Shown: positions 37,779-47,502, counted from the stretch's first letter. The stretch is 64,000 nucleotides of DNA from Acanthopleuribacter pedis (GCF_017377855.1 NZ_JAFREP010000022.1:1-64000); one strand, 5' to 3'. Numbers and translations are program-made. The notes: generated from the letters alone by a model not told the origin.

Positions 37779-38129
37779 ATGACTGCTCAAGCTGAATTAA
37801 AAGAATCAAACAACGTTAGTAACTTTACCAAATCACAGAAAGAACCGTCACCCGCGCAAGAAATTGAGAATATCCGCGAAGATATGGCCGCTTTGCGCGA
37901 GGATCTCGCTTCCTTAACCAAAGTGATCACCGAGGTGAGCGCGCGTGAAGTGAACCGTGTCCGGGATAATGTGGTGGCGTCGAGCAAAGAGATGTTGGAA
38001 ACCTCGAGTGAAGTCACGAAAAAGTCGCTGGACCGCGCTGAAAACCACATTAAGGAACGTCCCTTTGTTTACGTGGGCGGTGCCTTCGGCCTCGGTATCC
38101 TTGCCTCGGCCCTCCTTAAACGCCGGTAA
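37779..38129 (+). CDS. DUF883 / ElaB-YqjD-like membrane-anchored protein
   Basis: 116 residues from ATG 37779 with AAAGGA upstream. A long charged helix (EIENIREDMAALREDLASL through LDRAENHIKERP) is followed by a C-terminal membrane segment, FVYVGGAFGLGILASALLKRR. This is the layout of ElaB/YqjD/DUF883 proteins, which are C-tail-anchored inner-membrane proteins; in E. coli YqjD binds ribosomes in stationary phase. The next gene resembles YqjE, so the pair parallels yqjD-yqjE. I see no sigma-54 site directly before it, though read-through from the lipoprotein gene is possible. Confidence 0.8.
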   Translation: MTAQAELKESNNVSNFTKSQKEPSPAQEIENIREDMAALREDLASLTKVITEVSAREVNRVRDNVVASSKEMLETSSEVTKKSLDRAENHIKERPFVYVGGAFGLGILASALLKRR

Positions 38130-38292
38130 TCCCCCGACCACCTAGGCACAGAGCGCGACGCGGGCCGATCCACGCGCCACCCAAACTTCCATCTTTTTTC
38201 GGCTCGCTTTTCTCTCGGCATGATTGCTTCCCGCAACAACCGCTGCTGATTAAAGCGACAGAACGAAACAAACGACGCCCACCGGGCAATTG

Positions 38293-38718
38293 ATGAGCGA
38301 GAACACGATGAAAACATGGGTCTTAAAATTATTGGTGCTCTTCACCGCCCTCGTACTGGCAGGTGCCATGCTCCTGCTCGCTTTTGCCTTTGCCGTGTTC
38401 GGCCTTTACCAGGTAGGCGTCGCGCACCTCGGCGCGATCCCCACCGCCTTTTTGCTGGCCCTCGTCTTTTTGGCCTTGCCGCTTTGCTTCATAGCAACCG
38501 TGGGGATGGCGCTTTATTCCGGCGAACCAGAACGACCTACCGCGCAACAAGATGACGGTGCCGCCTTGGGGGACGGGTGGCGCGAACTCATTTTCAACCA
38601 CCCGTTGGAAGCCGTCATCGTCGCCCTCGGCCTTGGATGGTTTTTCGAGGACCTGCCGGATGCCGCTAAGGCCGAGCTCAAACGCCGAATCGACGATTTG
38701 GCGCAGCAAGGTTCGTGA
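38293..38718 (+). CDS. Small membrane protein, YqjE/phage-holin-like
   Basis: 141 residues. Two hydrophobic helices, LKLLVLFTALVLAGAMLLLAF and AIPTAFLLALVFLALPLCF, precede a short soluble tail with a third weakly hydrophobic stretch (LEAVIVALGLGWFFEDLP). It sits where yqjE would follow yqjD, and its two-helix hairpin near the N-terminus resembles that family, but the sequence match is weak. Start uncertain: ATG 38293, or ATG 38308 with GAG upstream. Probably part of the stress cluster. Confidence 0.6.
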   Translation: MSENTMKTWVLKLLVLFTALVLAGAMLLLAFAFAVFGLYQVGVAHLGAIPTAFLLALVFLALPLCFIATVGMALYSGEPERPTAQQDDGAALGDGWRELIFNHPLEAVIVALGLGWFFEDLPDAAKAELKRRIDDLAQQGS

Positions 38719-38897
38719 TACGTCTGGGACCATCTCGCGCGTACGCCGCGCACCCTCGGCAAACCCTTTCTTTTAAATGAAGACCCACCCGATCAAGGAA
38801 GGCAGGAACCAAAGAGGCGAGTTCAGGCTGCAACCCATCCTCATCCGAGGCGCGTTTCCCGCCGGCCCTGTCGCATCAACGCATCAAAGCCGACCGT

Positions 38898-39236
38898 TTA
38901 TTCAGCCAACAGTTGCGCGATGCGGGACGGATCGAGGTTGGCTTGGGCACGAGCCGCCTCGTCCGCTTGTAGAGGGATCTTTTCTTTGACCACCTTCACC
39001 GCGACCAGTATCGATTGGTCGCCGCGTTCCTCGCGAACCTCGGCGATTTCAACTTCCTCGTCGGCATCGGGCAAGCGACGTACTTCTTTAAAAACATCCT
39101 GACGCAGTTCGCCGCGTTCTTCCAATCGGGCTTGTTCCGCTTCCTGGGCACGGCGCGCCGCGCTGGGTTCCCGACCGTTGGGCCGGTCCAAGCGCGGGCG
39201 TAGAAGGCCATCGCTCGAATTGCCGCTAATTTCCAT
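38898..39236 (-). CDS. Hypothetical protein, charged, 112 residues
   Basis: ATG 39236 has GGAAG 6 bases upstream. The protein is highly charged and predicted helical (RRAQEAEQARLEERGELRQD), with no signal peptide or membrane segment. The tail LDPSRIAQLLAE faintly recalls the end of FlgM-type anti-sigma factors, but length and core do not match, and no flagellar gene is near. I do not recognise the family. Convergent with the YqjE-like gene, and downstream of the M28 peptidase terminator, so transcribed alone. Confidence 0.55.
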   Translation of the reverse strand: MEISGNSSDGLLRPRLDRPNGREPSAARRAQEAEQARLEERGELRQDVFKEVRRLPDADEEVEIAEVREERGDQSILVAVKVVKEKIPLQADEAARAQANLDPSRIAQLLAE

Positions 39237-39326
39237 CGTATCTTCCGCCTGAGTTCTCTTCACGCAATCTAATAGGAGAAAACGACGCGGGCAAGCTTTG
39301 TATTTCGTTCCGATCAAAAAGAACAA

Positions 39327-39367
39327 AAAATCGGCCGCCGTTTCACGGGGAAACGGCGGCCGATTTT
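39327..39367 (-). terminator. Strong Rho-independent terminator
   Basis: ATCGGCCGCCGTTTC pairs with GAAACGGCGGCCGAT around a short loop, with T-rich sequence (TTTTTTGTTCTTTTT) after it on the minus strand. It follows the M28 peptidase gene by about 20 bp. Confidence 0.9.
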
Positions 39368-39386
39368 CGGTTATATGGGTTTGGTG

Positions 39387-41129
39387 TTATTTGCCGTGCA
39401 GGGCTTTCCAGGCGCCCTCAAACTCGTTGCCGGCGGCCCAAGTAGGGATGGCGTCGTTGTCGGCCACTTTAATAGCCAGCCGCATGACGATTTGCATGTC
39501 GCGCACACAACCGGTAAGGTCCCAATGCTCGTTGATTTCGTCCGAAACTTGGTGGTAGTGGTCGCTTTTGAACTTGGCGGGGTCGATCTTGAGATCCTTG
39601 ACGTAGTCCTTGCCGGGAACAAAAAAGATGGCGGGCACGCCTTTTTTGACGAAGTTGGCCTGGTCGGAACGGTAAAAGCTGCCCGCGTTGGGGTTGGGAT
39701 CACCTTTCACGGAAACGTTTTTTTCGCTGCCGTCTTTGGCGGTGACCTTGGTTTGACCGGCGAGTTCAACCAGCCAGTCGCCGAGTTGGTTGGATTCGAA
39801 ACCGATGGCGCCCATGTCGGTGCTCAGTCCCAGCACCTGCGGCATGTCGACGTTGAGGTTGGCGACGAAGTTTTTCATGGGGATCGGGGGTTTTTCAACA
39901 AACCATTTGCTGCCCAACAGGCCACGCTCTTCCGCGGAGCAGGCCAAGAAGGCGACAGAGCGACGGGGGCGTACCTTGGATTCGGAAAACGCGCGTGCAA
40001 TTTCGATAATGGCCGCGGTACCCAATGCGTTGTCCCAGGCACCGTTGTAGACGCGGTCGCCGTCGCCGCTTTCTTTCACACCGAGGTGGTCGTAGTGCGC
40101 GGTGAAGATCACCACTTCGTCTTTGAGTTGGGGATCGGAACCCTCCCAGACGCCGACGACGTTGCGGGCTTCGGTTTCGCGCAGGGTCGTTTTAATGGTG
40201 GCGGACAGCGTAATCGGCAGTTCAACGGGTTTGAAGTCGCGCTTGTTGCCCATTTCGAACCACTGATCGAGGGTTGCACCGACCGTGCCCGCGAGTTTGT
40301 CGGCCAAGTCTTGGTGCATCCAACCGAGTACGTCGAGTTGGTAACCGCTGTTGGGGAGTTTCACTTCAAAGGATTCCCGTTCGCCGGAGGTGCCGATCAC
40401 GCTCCAGCCGTAACCGGCGGAAGGCGTGGTGTGGATGATGAAGGCGCCGGCGGCACCGCGTTTCATGGCTTGTTCGAATTTGTAGGTGTATCGGCCGTAG
40501 TAGGTACGGGCTTCGCCGCCGAAGGCGTCGGGTTGATCGGCGATGGCGGGGTCGTTGTTGAGGTACAGCAGGACTTTGCCCTTGACGTCGACATCTTTGT
40601 AGTCGTTCCATTCGTGTTCGGGTGCATCGACGCCGTAGCCGACAAAGAGCAGGGGTGCGTCGGTAATGGAAACGTCTTCTTTTTGCGAGGTGGAGCTGAA
40701 GGTCAGCGTTTCCCCGCTTTTGTAGCCAATCTCGCCGGCATCGCCTTTGAGGCTGAGCTTGGTGGCGTCGGCTTCTTTTTTCATTCCGATCAGGTTAACG
40801 ACCTGAAAAAAGTCCTGGCTATCGCCCATGGGTTTGAGACCGATATCGCGGTACTGGTCGGCGATCCATTGGGCGGCTTTGAGTTCGCCCTCGGTGCCGG
40901 TGGCACGGCCGGCCATGTCGTCGGCGGCCATAACCTCGGTTCCTTTGAGGATGCGTTCGCCGCTGATTTTGGCGACGGCTGAATCGGTATCGGCCGCGCT
41001 AACTTTGGCCGCGGGCGCGGCTTTTTCGGATGATTGTTTGGCTGAGTCGCCGGAAGCTGAGGTGGGATTGGTCTGGCAAGCGCTGAACAGCAGGGCCGCC
41101 GTAAGTAACAAGATGACCAAATGTCGCAT
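39387..41129 (-). CDS. M28-family zinc aminopeptidase lipoprotein
   Basis: 580 residues. Lipoprotein signal with lipobox LFSAC (C18) and a Ser/Ala-rich linker to about 55. A PA-type insert (LLFVGYGVDAPEHEWNDY to IIHTTPSAGYG, about 160-240) lies within the peptidase fold. Zinc and catalytic residues of M28 are visible: H345 in TAHYDHLG, D366 in NGAWDNALG, E400-E401 in SAEERGLLGS, D428 in NLNVDMP and H526 in DHYHQVSD. All key residues are present, so it should be an active di-zinc exopeptidase anchored in the envelope and acting on extracytoplasmic peptides. It is transcribed alone. Confidence 0.93.
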   Translation of the reverse strand: MRHLVILLLTAALLFSACQTNPTSASGDSAKQSSEKAAPAAKVSAADTDSAVAKISGERILKGTEVMAADDMAGRATGTEGELKAAQWIADQYRDIGLKPMGDSQDFFQVVNLIGMKKEADATKLSLKGDAGEIGYKSGETLTFSSTSQKEDVSITDAPLLFVGYGVDAPEHEWNDYKDVDVKGKVLLYLNNDPAIADQPDAFGGEARTYYGRYTYKFEQAMKRGAAGAFIIHTTPSAGYGWSVIGTSGERESFEVKLPNSGYQLDVLGWMHQDLADKLAGTVGATLDQWFEMGNKRDFKPVELPITLSATIKTTLRETEARNVVGVWEGSDPQLKDEVVIFTAHYDHLGVKESGDGDRVYNGAWDNALGTAAIIEIARAFSESKVRPRRSVAFLACSAEERGLLGSKWFVEKPPIPMKNFVANLNVDMPQVLGLSTDMGAIGFESNQLGDWLVELAGQTKVTAKDGSEKNVSVKGDPNPNAGSFYRSDQANFVKKGVPAIFFVPGKDYVKDLKIDPAKFKSDHYHQVSDEINEHWDLTGCVRDMQIVMRLAIKVADNDAIPTWAAGNEFEGAWKALHGK

Positions 41130-41407
41130 TGATGCTACTCCTGAACGAGGAATTCATAAGATGGTGGAAGGCATAGCTTACCACGAACCCCCGCGTGCGG
41201 ATGATTTGGGGATCAGGCGCGTTCGGAGACCGGTTCAGGGGAGGATTCGGCACCCTTCCTTTTGGCATTTTTCGGGAGGGCGTTGGGGTACAAAAGCCGG
41301 CGACGCATTCCCCCGGACATAAATGAGGTAGACTTCAGCCGTATTGAAAAACATAGGTGTCCACCGTCCGCCATCCGCCGTTCAGGGGGTGCCGGCATCA
41401 GCACCCT

Positions 41408-41642
41408 TAGCCCGCATTTCCCACAAGGATTAGTCGCGAGAAGCTGAAAGCCTTGTGAGTACGAAGTTTACGACCGAGAGCCGGTACAAGGGCCCGACCG
41501 TTCGCGGGGCCGACCTTTCAGCGTAACAGCAGAGGCGAAGGTGGATCGACCAAGCAAGGCGGCCGGCCGCCCCGCGGAAGGCAAACCCTGCCAATCGCAT
41601 GGGTTGCCCCGAACCAGAATTCCGTGTGAGAAATACGGGCTA
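41408..41642. mobile_element. MITE-like element, copy 1 (235 bp)
   Basis: The left end TAGCCCGCATTTCCCACAAG and the right end CTTGTGAG-like ...AAATACGGGCTA are inverted repeats of about 22 bp, diverged in a few positions from copies at 52185 and 61707. A subterminal CACAAGG...CCTTGTG hairpin and a GGTTGCCCCG block are shared by all three copies. The TA at both ends fits a TA target duplication of IS630/Tc1 type. Internally there are about two GGGCCCGACC-type 15-bp units. No transposase. Confidence 0.8.
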
Positions 41643-42067
41643 GATTACAGGATGCCGAGAGGCCCCATTCGGGGTAGTGCAAGTGGAGGAAAAAATGGGT
41701 CCTACCCATTTTTTGTGGAACGGTCCTTGACGCGGCAGTTGGCGCGCTAAAATCGCGTTAGGCCGAGGGGTTTGCTTGCGAAAACTACCGTCTACCCGTC
41801 GGCCCAAAAGGCCGCGAGCGCGCCGGTCCCTGCCGGGTCAAGGATGCGCGGGGGAACTACACCAACGCCCGGAGAAACATCACCCCGAAGTCCCAACGGG
41901 CTTATCCAGAGGACCCCTTTTTAGTGAACAAAGTAACCCGAGGACCCAAAACCATCGTGGACACACAACACCCCTTCATGAAACGCCTTGATATCAAAAG
42001 CGTTCCCAAGCGCCCGCGCCGGCACCCCCCAAATGTGCTAGAGTTGGTGGGTTTAAGGAGGTGGCCG
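41643..42067. other. Intergenic region upstream of tldD
   Basis: About 425 bp between the MITE and tldD, with a hairpin at 41690. I see no gene; frames reading through from 41776 or 41924 into tldD lack ribosome sites. The stretch 41130-41407 on the other side of the MITE is also empty. Confidence 0.5.
41690..41714. terminator. Bidirectional terminator-like hairpin
   Basis: AAAAAATGGGT, loop CCT, ACCCATTTTTT: an 11-bp perfect stem with A/T tracts on both sides. No gene ends directly here on either strand, so it may be a relic or may belong to an untranslated transcript. Confidence 0.6.
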
Positions 42068-43474
42068 ATGTCGTTGGATTTGTTCCGTTTGAGCCGCGAA
42101 AGTACGAGCCGGGTATTGCAAACCGCCATGCAACGCGGCGGCGATTTCGCTGAAATTTACTGCGAACACGCGCGCTACAACAGTTTGGTTATGGAAGAAG
42201 GCATCCTCAAAACCGCCGTCTCCTCCATTGAAAAGGGCGTCGGGGTTCGGGTCGTGAAAGGTGAAAAAACCGGTTACGCCTATACCGAACAACTCGATGA
42301 CAAGAATTTCCTCAAAATCGCCGCCACCGCCGCCGCCATCGCCGACGACAAAGGTTCGGAAGAAGCATTCGCCGTCGACCCCAAAACACTGAAAAATTAT
42401 TACCAAGTCGCCGATCCCTCGATTGACGTCGACCTCGACCAAAAAATAACCTGGATCAACAAAGCCAACGACTTCGCCCGCAAGCACAGTGACCTGGTTT
42501 CCAAGGTCACCATCAGCTACGCCGACAGCCGCCGCGCGCTGGTCATCGCCGATTCGCGCGGACGCCTCGTCGAAGACGTGCAACCCATGCTGCGTTTCTC
42601 GATCTCGGTCATTTGCGAAAAAGACGGCGAGCGCCAAATCGGCCGCGCCGGTGACGGCGGCCGCGTCGGCTTCTCCTTCGTCACGGGGGAAAAGGTCAAA
42701 CACTGGGCGGAAAAAGCGGTCAACGAAGCGCTCACCCTGCTCAACGCCAAGCAAGCCCCCGCCGGCATGCTCCCCGTCATTCTGGCCCCCGGCGACTCGG
42801 GCATCCTGCTCCACGAGGCCATCGGCCACCCGCTTGAGGCGGATTTCAACCGCAAAGGCACCTCGGCCTATACCGGTCGCCTCGGTGAAATGGTGGCCGA
42901 CGCGCAATGCACCATCATCGACGACGGCACCATTGAAAACGACCGCGGCGCGATCAACATCGACGACGAGCTCAACGACTCGCAACGCACCGTCCTGATC
43001 GAGGAAGGCCGCCTTAAGTCCTACATGATGGACGAAATCTCGGCCCGCTACTTCGAGCAGGAAAGCACCGGCAACGGCCGCCGCGAATCCTACAAGTACC
43101 AGCCACTCCCCCGCATGCGCACCACCTACATGCTTCCCGGCAAGTACAGCGCGGACGAAATTGTCGGTTCGACCCAACACGGCATTTACTGCAAAACCTT
43201 CAAAGGTGGTCAGGTCGACATCAGCAACGGCAACTTCACCTTTGTACCCAGCGAGGCCTATTTGATTGAGGACGGCAAAATCACCCATCCCATCAAAAAC
43301 TTCCTGCTGGTCGGCAACGGCCCAGACGCACTCAGCAAGGTGACCATGGTCGGCAACGATTTCGAAATGGGCACCGGCATTTGGACCTGCGGCAAAGGGC
43401 AAAGCGTGCCGGTCGGCGTGGGACTGCCAACGATTAAGATTTCGCAAATGACCGTGGGGGGCCAGCAAGCATGA
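42068..43474 (+). CDS. tldD: TldD metalloprotease subunit
   Basis: 468 residues from ATG 42068 (AGGAGG 6-7 bases upstream). The active-site motif HEAIGHPLEADF (about 248) gives the HExxxH zinc-binding site, and GRRESYKYQPLPRMR with the late GNDFEMGTGIWTCGKGQ are TldD landmarks. TldD forms a heterodimer with TldE. The complex degrades unfolded peptides and, in other bacteria, matures microcin B17 and processes the antitoxin CcdA. The stop overlaps the tldE start (ATGA), which shows translational coupling. Catalytic residues are intact. Confidence 0.95.
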   Translation: MSLDLFRLSRESTSRVLQTAMQRGGDFAEIYCEHARYNSLVMEEGILKTAVSSIEKGVGVRVVKGEKTGYAYTEQLDDKNFLKIAATAAAIADDKGSEEAFAVDPKTLKNYYQVADPSIDVDLDQKITWINKANDFARKHSDLVSKVTISYADSRRALVIADSRGRLVEDVQPMLRFSISVICEKDGERQIGRAGDGGRVGFSFVTGEKVKHWAEKAVNEALTLLNAKQAPAGMLPVILAPGDSGILLHEAIGHPLEADFNRKGTSAYTGRLGEMVADAQCTIIDDGTIENDRGAINIDDELNDSQRTVLIEEGRLKSYMMDEISARYFEQESTGNGRRESYKYQPLPRMRTTYMLPGKYSADEIVGSTQHGIYCKTFKGGQVDISNGNFTFVPSEAYLIEDGKITHPIKNFLLVGNGPDALSKVTMVGNDFEMGTGIWTCGKGQSVPVGVGLPTIKISQMTVGGQQA

Positions 43475-44829
43475 AACAGTACGCCGATTTGAAGGAACTG
43501 GAAGAAAAAGCGCGCGACGTCCTGCAAATGGCGCGCGACAAAGGCGCCGACACCGCGGAATGCCAAATTATGCGGCGCCGCGACTTCGAGGTCGAGGTGC
43601 GCAACGGCGAAATCGAGAACCTGAGCGAAGCCGAGCCCTTCGAAATGTCGCTGACGGTCTCGCAAGACTACCGCCGCGCCTCGGTGTCCACCTGCGATTT
43701 AACGCCGGACAGCATCCGCGGCATCGTGGACCAAGCGATGGTTCTTTCAAAGTACACGGACCGCGATACCTTCTACACCCTCCCCAAACCGGAGCAACTG
43801 GCCACCGAATTTAAGGACCTCGACCTGTTCGACGCGGGCCTGCTCGACATGCCCGTCACCGAAAAAATCGAACTGGCGCGCGAACTGGAAAACCACCTGC
43901 TGGCCGTGGACGAACGGCTCAAAAGCGACGGCGCCAGCTTCTCCTCCACCATCTCGGCCGCGGTGGTCGCCAACAGCGCCGGCTTCTGCAAAGCGGAGCA
44001 GCGCACCCTGCTGGGTATGGGCGTCTCGGGTTTTGCCGACGACCAAGTCAAAGAGGGCGACCTCAACGTGGGCCGCAAGCAAAGCGGAAGCTGGGGCAGC
44101 CAACGCCGTCACCGCGCCGACCTGCGCGGCACCAAAGAGACCGCGCAACGCGCGGCCAACAACGTGCTGCGCAAAATCGGCGCACGCAAACCACAAACCG
44201 GCACCTTCCCCTGTTATTTCGAACCCACCGTGGCACGTTCGATCTGGAGCAACCTGCTGGCGGCCATGACCGGCGGCGCGGTGTACCGCAACGAATCCTT
44301 CCTCATCGACCAACTGGAACAGCAGGTATGCAGCGACATCGTCACCATCACCGAGGATCCCTTTATTCCGCGCGGCCAATCGAGCCGCAACTACGACCGC
44401 GAGGGCGTCGCCAAAAAAGCCGCTAAACTGATCGAAAAAGGCCGCCTCAACACCTGGCTGCTCGGCTCCTACAGCGCGAATAAATTAGGCAAAACCACCA
44501 CGGGCCACGCGGGCGGCACGGCCAACCTGCTCATCGAACCGGGTCCCTTCGACGAAGCGGGCCTGCTCAAAGAGATGGGCACCGGTATTTGGGTCATTAG
44601 CCTGCTAGGCCAGGGCGTCAACATTTCCACCGGCGATTTCTCACGAGCGGCCTTGGGGCTGTGGGTCGAAAACGGCGAGGTCCAGTACCCGGTCATGGAG
44701 TTCACCCTCAACAGCAACCTCAAGGACATGCTCAAAAACATCAGCCACATGGGCAACAACGTCATGCACGACTGGTCGGTCCAAACCCCGGGTTTCATCA
44801 TCGGCAACATGAACGTCAGCGGTTTGTAA
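43471..44829 (+). CDS. tldE: TldE/PmbA subunit
   Basis: 452 residues, the usual PmbA length. AECQIMRRRDFEVEVRNGEIENLSEAE opens the domain, GGAVYRNESFL, YDREGVAKKAAKLIEKGRLNTWL and GHAGGTANLLIEPG follow, and the protein ends SVQTPGFIIGNMNVSGL. As expected for TldE, there is no HExxxH motif; the zinc site is in TldD. It overlaps tldD by 4 bp and is followed by a terminator, so the two genes form a complete operon. Confidence 0.94.
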   Translation: MKQYADLKELEEKARDVLQMARDKGADTAECQIMRRRDFEVEVRNGEIENLSEAEPFEMSLTVSQDYRRASVSTCDLTPDSIRGIVDQAMVLSKYTDRDTFYTLPKPEQLATEFKDLDLFDAGLLDMPVTEKIELARELENHLLAVDERLKSDGASFSSTISAAVVANSAGFCKAEQRTLLGMGVSGFADDQVKEGDLNVGRKQSGSWGSQRRHRADLRGTKETAQRAANNVLRKIGARKPQTGTFPCYFEPTVARSIWSNLLAAMTGGAVYRNESFLIDQLEQQVCSDIVTITEDPFIPRGQSSRNYDREGVAKKAAKLIEKGRLNTWLLGSYSANKLGKTTTGHAGGTANLLIEPGPFDEAGLLKEMGTGIWVISLLGQGVNISTGDFSRAALGLWVENGEVQYPVMEFTLNSNLKDMLKNISHMGNNVMHDWSVQTPGFIIGNMNVSGL

Positions 44830-44843
44830 CGCTTCGCTCAGAA

Positions 44844-44885
44844 AACGCCCAGACGTCGTTTGATGCGGGCGTTGTTTGTTTTTTG
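44844..44885 (+). terminator. Terminator of tldD-tldE
   Basis: AACGCCC (44844-44850) pairs with GGGCGTT (44867-44873) and is followed by GTTTGTTTTTT. It starts 15 bp after the tldE stop. Confidence 0.7.
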
Positions 44886-44924
44886 CAAAACCACTATACC
44901 GCGTTCAACGGCGGCAAAAAAACC

Positions 44925-46838
44925 TTACCGATTGCCGGAGCGGACCTCTTCGATGCGTTTTTCCAGGGAGACGTTGTCGCGGACGGCCATTTTGAATAAG
45001 TACTCGGCGGCGGCCTCTTGGCCGTCTTTCATGGCGGCCATGCCGCCGTAGAAGTAGATGTCGTTTTGGCGGTATCCCGCGTTGATCAGGCTGTGGAACA
45101 TACGGTAGGCTTCGCCGTATTTTTTGCGGTACAGGGCCAGACGACCCGCGTAGTAACGAAAATCTTGGTTGGCGCGGTATTGTTTGACGCCATCCTCAAT
45201 CAGCGGTGCCGCTTTGCGGTAGTTTTTGCGTTCCAGGTACAAGCCGATCAGTTGGAGTTTGTCGATGGGTTTGGCGCTGTCCCGTTTGACGCGGCGCTCC
45301 AATTGCTGGATGCTGCGGTCGCGCACCGACTGCTCGCGCAGTTCCGCGTCGGAACGGTCGGTTTCCTCGAGGACCTTGTCGACTTCTTTTAGGTCGGGAT
45401 AGGTGGTGCGGCTCAGGGGTTTGAGCAGCTTGACGGCCTCGTCCAAACGCTCGGAACGGAAATAGCTCATGCCCACGAAGTACTTGGCGCGATTGGACAA
45501 GGACTCGGGTTTTTTCAGGTCGATGTTGCGTTTGTAGCGTTCGGCCAGGTAGTTGTAGCGGGCGTAAACCTCGGTGTAACGGGGGCCGGTCGCGTCGGTG
45601 TTACCAAGACGGCGCAGTTCCTTGCCCGCTTTGCGCAGGTCCTTGCGGTCCAGGTAAAGTTCCGCCAGATCGTAGCGTGCTTCCAAATCGTTGCGGTTTT
45701 TGCGCAGACGGGTTTCCAAGATTTGGATCGGGTCGGGATCGGCCTTTTTCGCGGTGCGGGTTTCCGGCTTGTCAGCCGGTTTCTCTTTTTCCGCGCTCGA
45801 CGCTTCCCGTTTTTTGCGCTTCTCGGCCTTGGCCAACTCAGCCTTGCGTTTGTCTTCCAAGCGGCGCTGCTCGTCTGCTTTTTCTTTCTCCAAACGTTCC
45901 TTATCGGCTTCCAGCTTGGCCAGACGCGCCTTCTCCGCGTCCAATTCTTTTTGGCGGGCGCGTTCATCGTCAGCCTTTTTCTGGGCTTCCAGTTTGGCGA
46001 TGCGCGCATCTTCCTTGGCTTTTTGGTCGGCCTCGCGTTTGCGTTGGCGGTCAAGCGCGGCCAAAGCATCGGCGGTATCGCGCAGGATGGGCGTTTTGCC
46101 AACGTTTTTCAGAAAGCGTTCGGCGTCGTCCCATTTGTCCTGGTCGGCGGCGATGACGCCGTAGTATTCCATAACCACGGCCGAACCAGGATTCAGCTTG
46201 TACAGGGCCTCGGCGTGATCGGCGGCCGAACGTTTGCGGTCGCGGTTAACAGCGAAGGTCAACGCTTCTTCCAGCAGAGCCACGTTTTTGGGATGGTGTT
46301 CCAGGGCGTCGGCGAGAGTTTGACGCGCACGGGTCTCACGCCCCTTAAGATCAATATCGACAAGGGCTTGCCAAGCCTCTAGCTTCCGCGGGTACTTTTG
46401 GGTGTATTCGCGGAGTTTGCTTTCGTCCTTGGGCACCGGCGGCAGCGGCGGCTTTTTGCGGCCGACAGCAATTAAGTAGCGGTCCCAAATCTGGGCGTCG
46501 ACCCTTTCGGGACGTTGGCCTTGGTCGCCGATCAGGCGTTTAACACGCGCGGCGATTTGCATGAACTTCGCCCGTTGGCTTTCGTCCTCGTGAAGCAGGA
46601 CGGCGGTGCGGATGTATATGTCTTTGAGGTATTCGGGATGTTCGAGCAAGCCAAAGGCGGCAATTTCCAGGAACTCAAGCGCCATGTCGCGGTTGTCGAG
46701 TGTCATGGCCTGCACGCCGTTGTCATAGGCCTGCACGTAAAAAGGGTGCTGGGCCAAGGCGTTGGCGACACAGGACAGGGTCACCAAAAATAAGGCGATG
46801 CGCCATGGTTTGCAAAATAATGAAACGATCCGTGTCAT
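44925..46838 (-). CDS. Exported TPR/coiled-coil protein
   Basis: 637 residues from ATG 46838; the frame is open further upstream but without support. Signal peptide ends near VANALAQ (about 30). Residues 35-270 and 400-630 are helical TPR-like repeats (for example GVQAMTLDNRDMALEFLEIAA, YFVGMSYFRSERLDEAVKLL). Between them, about 275-395, lies a highly charged Lys/Glu/Ala/Arg coiled coil (RQRKREADQKAKEDARIAKL), reminiscent of TolA- or IF2-type linkers. It likely sits in the periplasm and may scaffold an envelope complex. The function is unknown. Convergent with tldE. Confidence 0.75.
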   Translation of the reverse strand: MTRIVSLFCKPWRIALFLVTLSCVANALAQHPFYVQAYDNGVQAMTLDNRDMALEFLEIAAFGLLEHPEYLKDIYIRTAVLLHEDESQRAKFMQIAARVKRLIGDQGQRPERVDAQIWDRYLIAVGRKKPPLPPVPKDESKLREYTQKYPRKLEAWQALVDIDLKGRETRARQTLADALEHHPKNVALLEEALTFAVNRDRKRSAADHAEALYKLNPGSAVVMEYYGVIAADQDKWDDAERFLKNVGKTPILRDTADALAALDRQRKREADQKAKEDARIAKLEAQKKADDERARQKELDAEKARLAKLEADKERLEKEKADEQRRLEDKRKAELAKAEKRKKREASSAEKEKPADKPETRTAKKADPDPIQILETRLRKNRNDLEARYDLAELYLDRKDLRKAGKELRRLGNTDATGPRYTEVYARYNYLAERYKRNIDLKKPESLSNRAKYFVGMSYFRSERLDEAVKLLKPLSRTTYPDLKEVDKVLEETDRSDAELREQSVRDRSIQQLERRVKRDSAKPIDKLQLIGLYLERKNYRKAAPLIEDGVKQYRANQDFRYYAGRLALYRKKYGEAYRMFHSLINAGYRQNDIYFYGGMAAMKDGQEAAAEYLFKMAVRDNVSLEKRIEEVRSGNR

Positions 46839-47202
46839 GCGACCTACCCTTCGACCCGTTTGCCGAGTCCCGCGCCCCATGGACCAGGCGGTCCGGGGCA
46901 TGCCTTGATCAAGATGACCCAACCGAGGGCCCAAGGTACCTAAGCCTTATCGGCCGGGCACCGAGCAACCAATAGGAAACCGATCACAAAGGGTGGATTC
47001 CATTGCCGCGACGGGACCACCGGGGTGATGGGGCGGCGCGGAACCTTACGCCCAACGACGCGAAGACGCTGTCAAGGCCGCCTGGCTGCAAGGTTTGATA
47101 CGGTCGGGTAACGGTGAGCTATCATACCAAAAGGCGGCGACGGGCTTACCACTTTCTCAGGAAAAAAACGCTGAAGCGCTGAACCAAATGAGGAAACTTT
47201 TG
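46839..47202. other. Intergenic region, no clear gene
   Basis: About 360 bp. On the plus strand a frame from 47029 reads smoothly (PYAQRREDAVKAAWLQGLI..., KAATGLPLSQEKNAEALNQM) and looks more protein-like than its neighbours. It has no start with a ribosome site and runs into the antisense of the next gene. It could be a gene remnant; I could not name a family. Confidence 0.35.
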
Positions 47203-47502
47203 TTAGCCGGGCGGATTTCCGCCGGGCGAATCATTGATAACCCGCGGCTTGCGCTTGCGGCGATCACGCTGTGCTTTTTCCACGGCAAAGGTTTGACTCA
47301 GCGCAATCAAATCGGAACCCAGCCAGGTGGCGTAAAGTTCGCCGCCGATGGATTGGTAGGTCGGCGGAATACGGCGGCTGAGCACAATGCGCACATTGGC
47401 GGGGGAACGCGCGACCAATCGCGCCAAACGCGGCGAGGTATACCAACGTTCGGGGTGAAGATCTTTTAGATCGGCAAACCAATTGGGTGCGGGACGACCC
47501 AC
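47203..47502 (-). CDS. Hypothetical small basic protein
   Basis: 99 residues from a GTG at 47502 with AAGGAG 7-8 bases upstream. PNWFADLKDLHPERWYTSPRLARLVA opens the protein, with IRIVLSRRIPPTY-like strands after it and a basic tail, KAQRDRRKRKPRV. No signal peptide or membrane helix. I do not recognise the family; the good start site is the main reason to believe it is real. It is transcribed alone from a short upstream region. Confidence 0.5.
   Translation of the reverse strand: MGRPAPNWFADLKDLHPERWYTSPRLARLVARSPANVRIVLSRRIPPTYQSIGGELYATWLGSDLIALSQTFAVEKAQRDRRKRKPRVINDSPGGNPPG

Noticed and set aside
39387-40982. A long plus-strand frame opposite the M28 peptidase
   Set aside because: Antisense to a peptidase whose zinc ligands and lipobox are intact.
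47029-47469. A possible plus-strand gene or remnant
   Set aside because: The first part reads protein-like, but there is no start site and the second half is antisense to the small gene at 47203-47502. I could not name a family.
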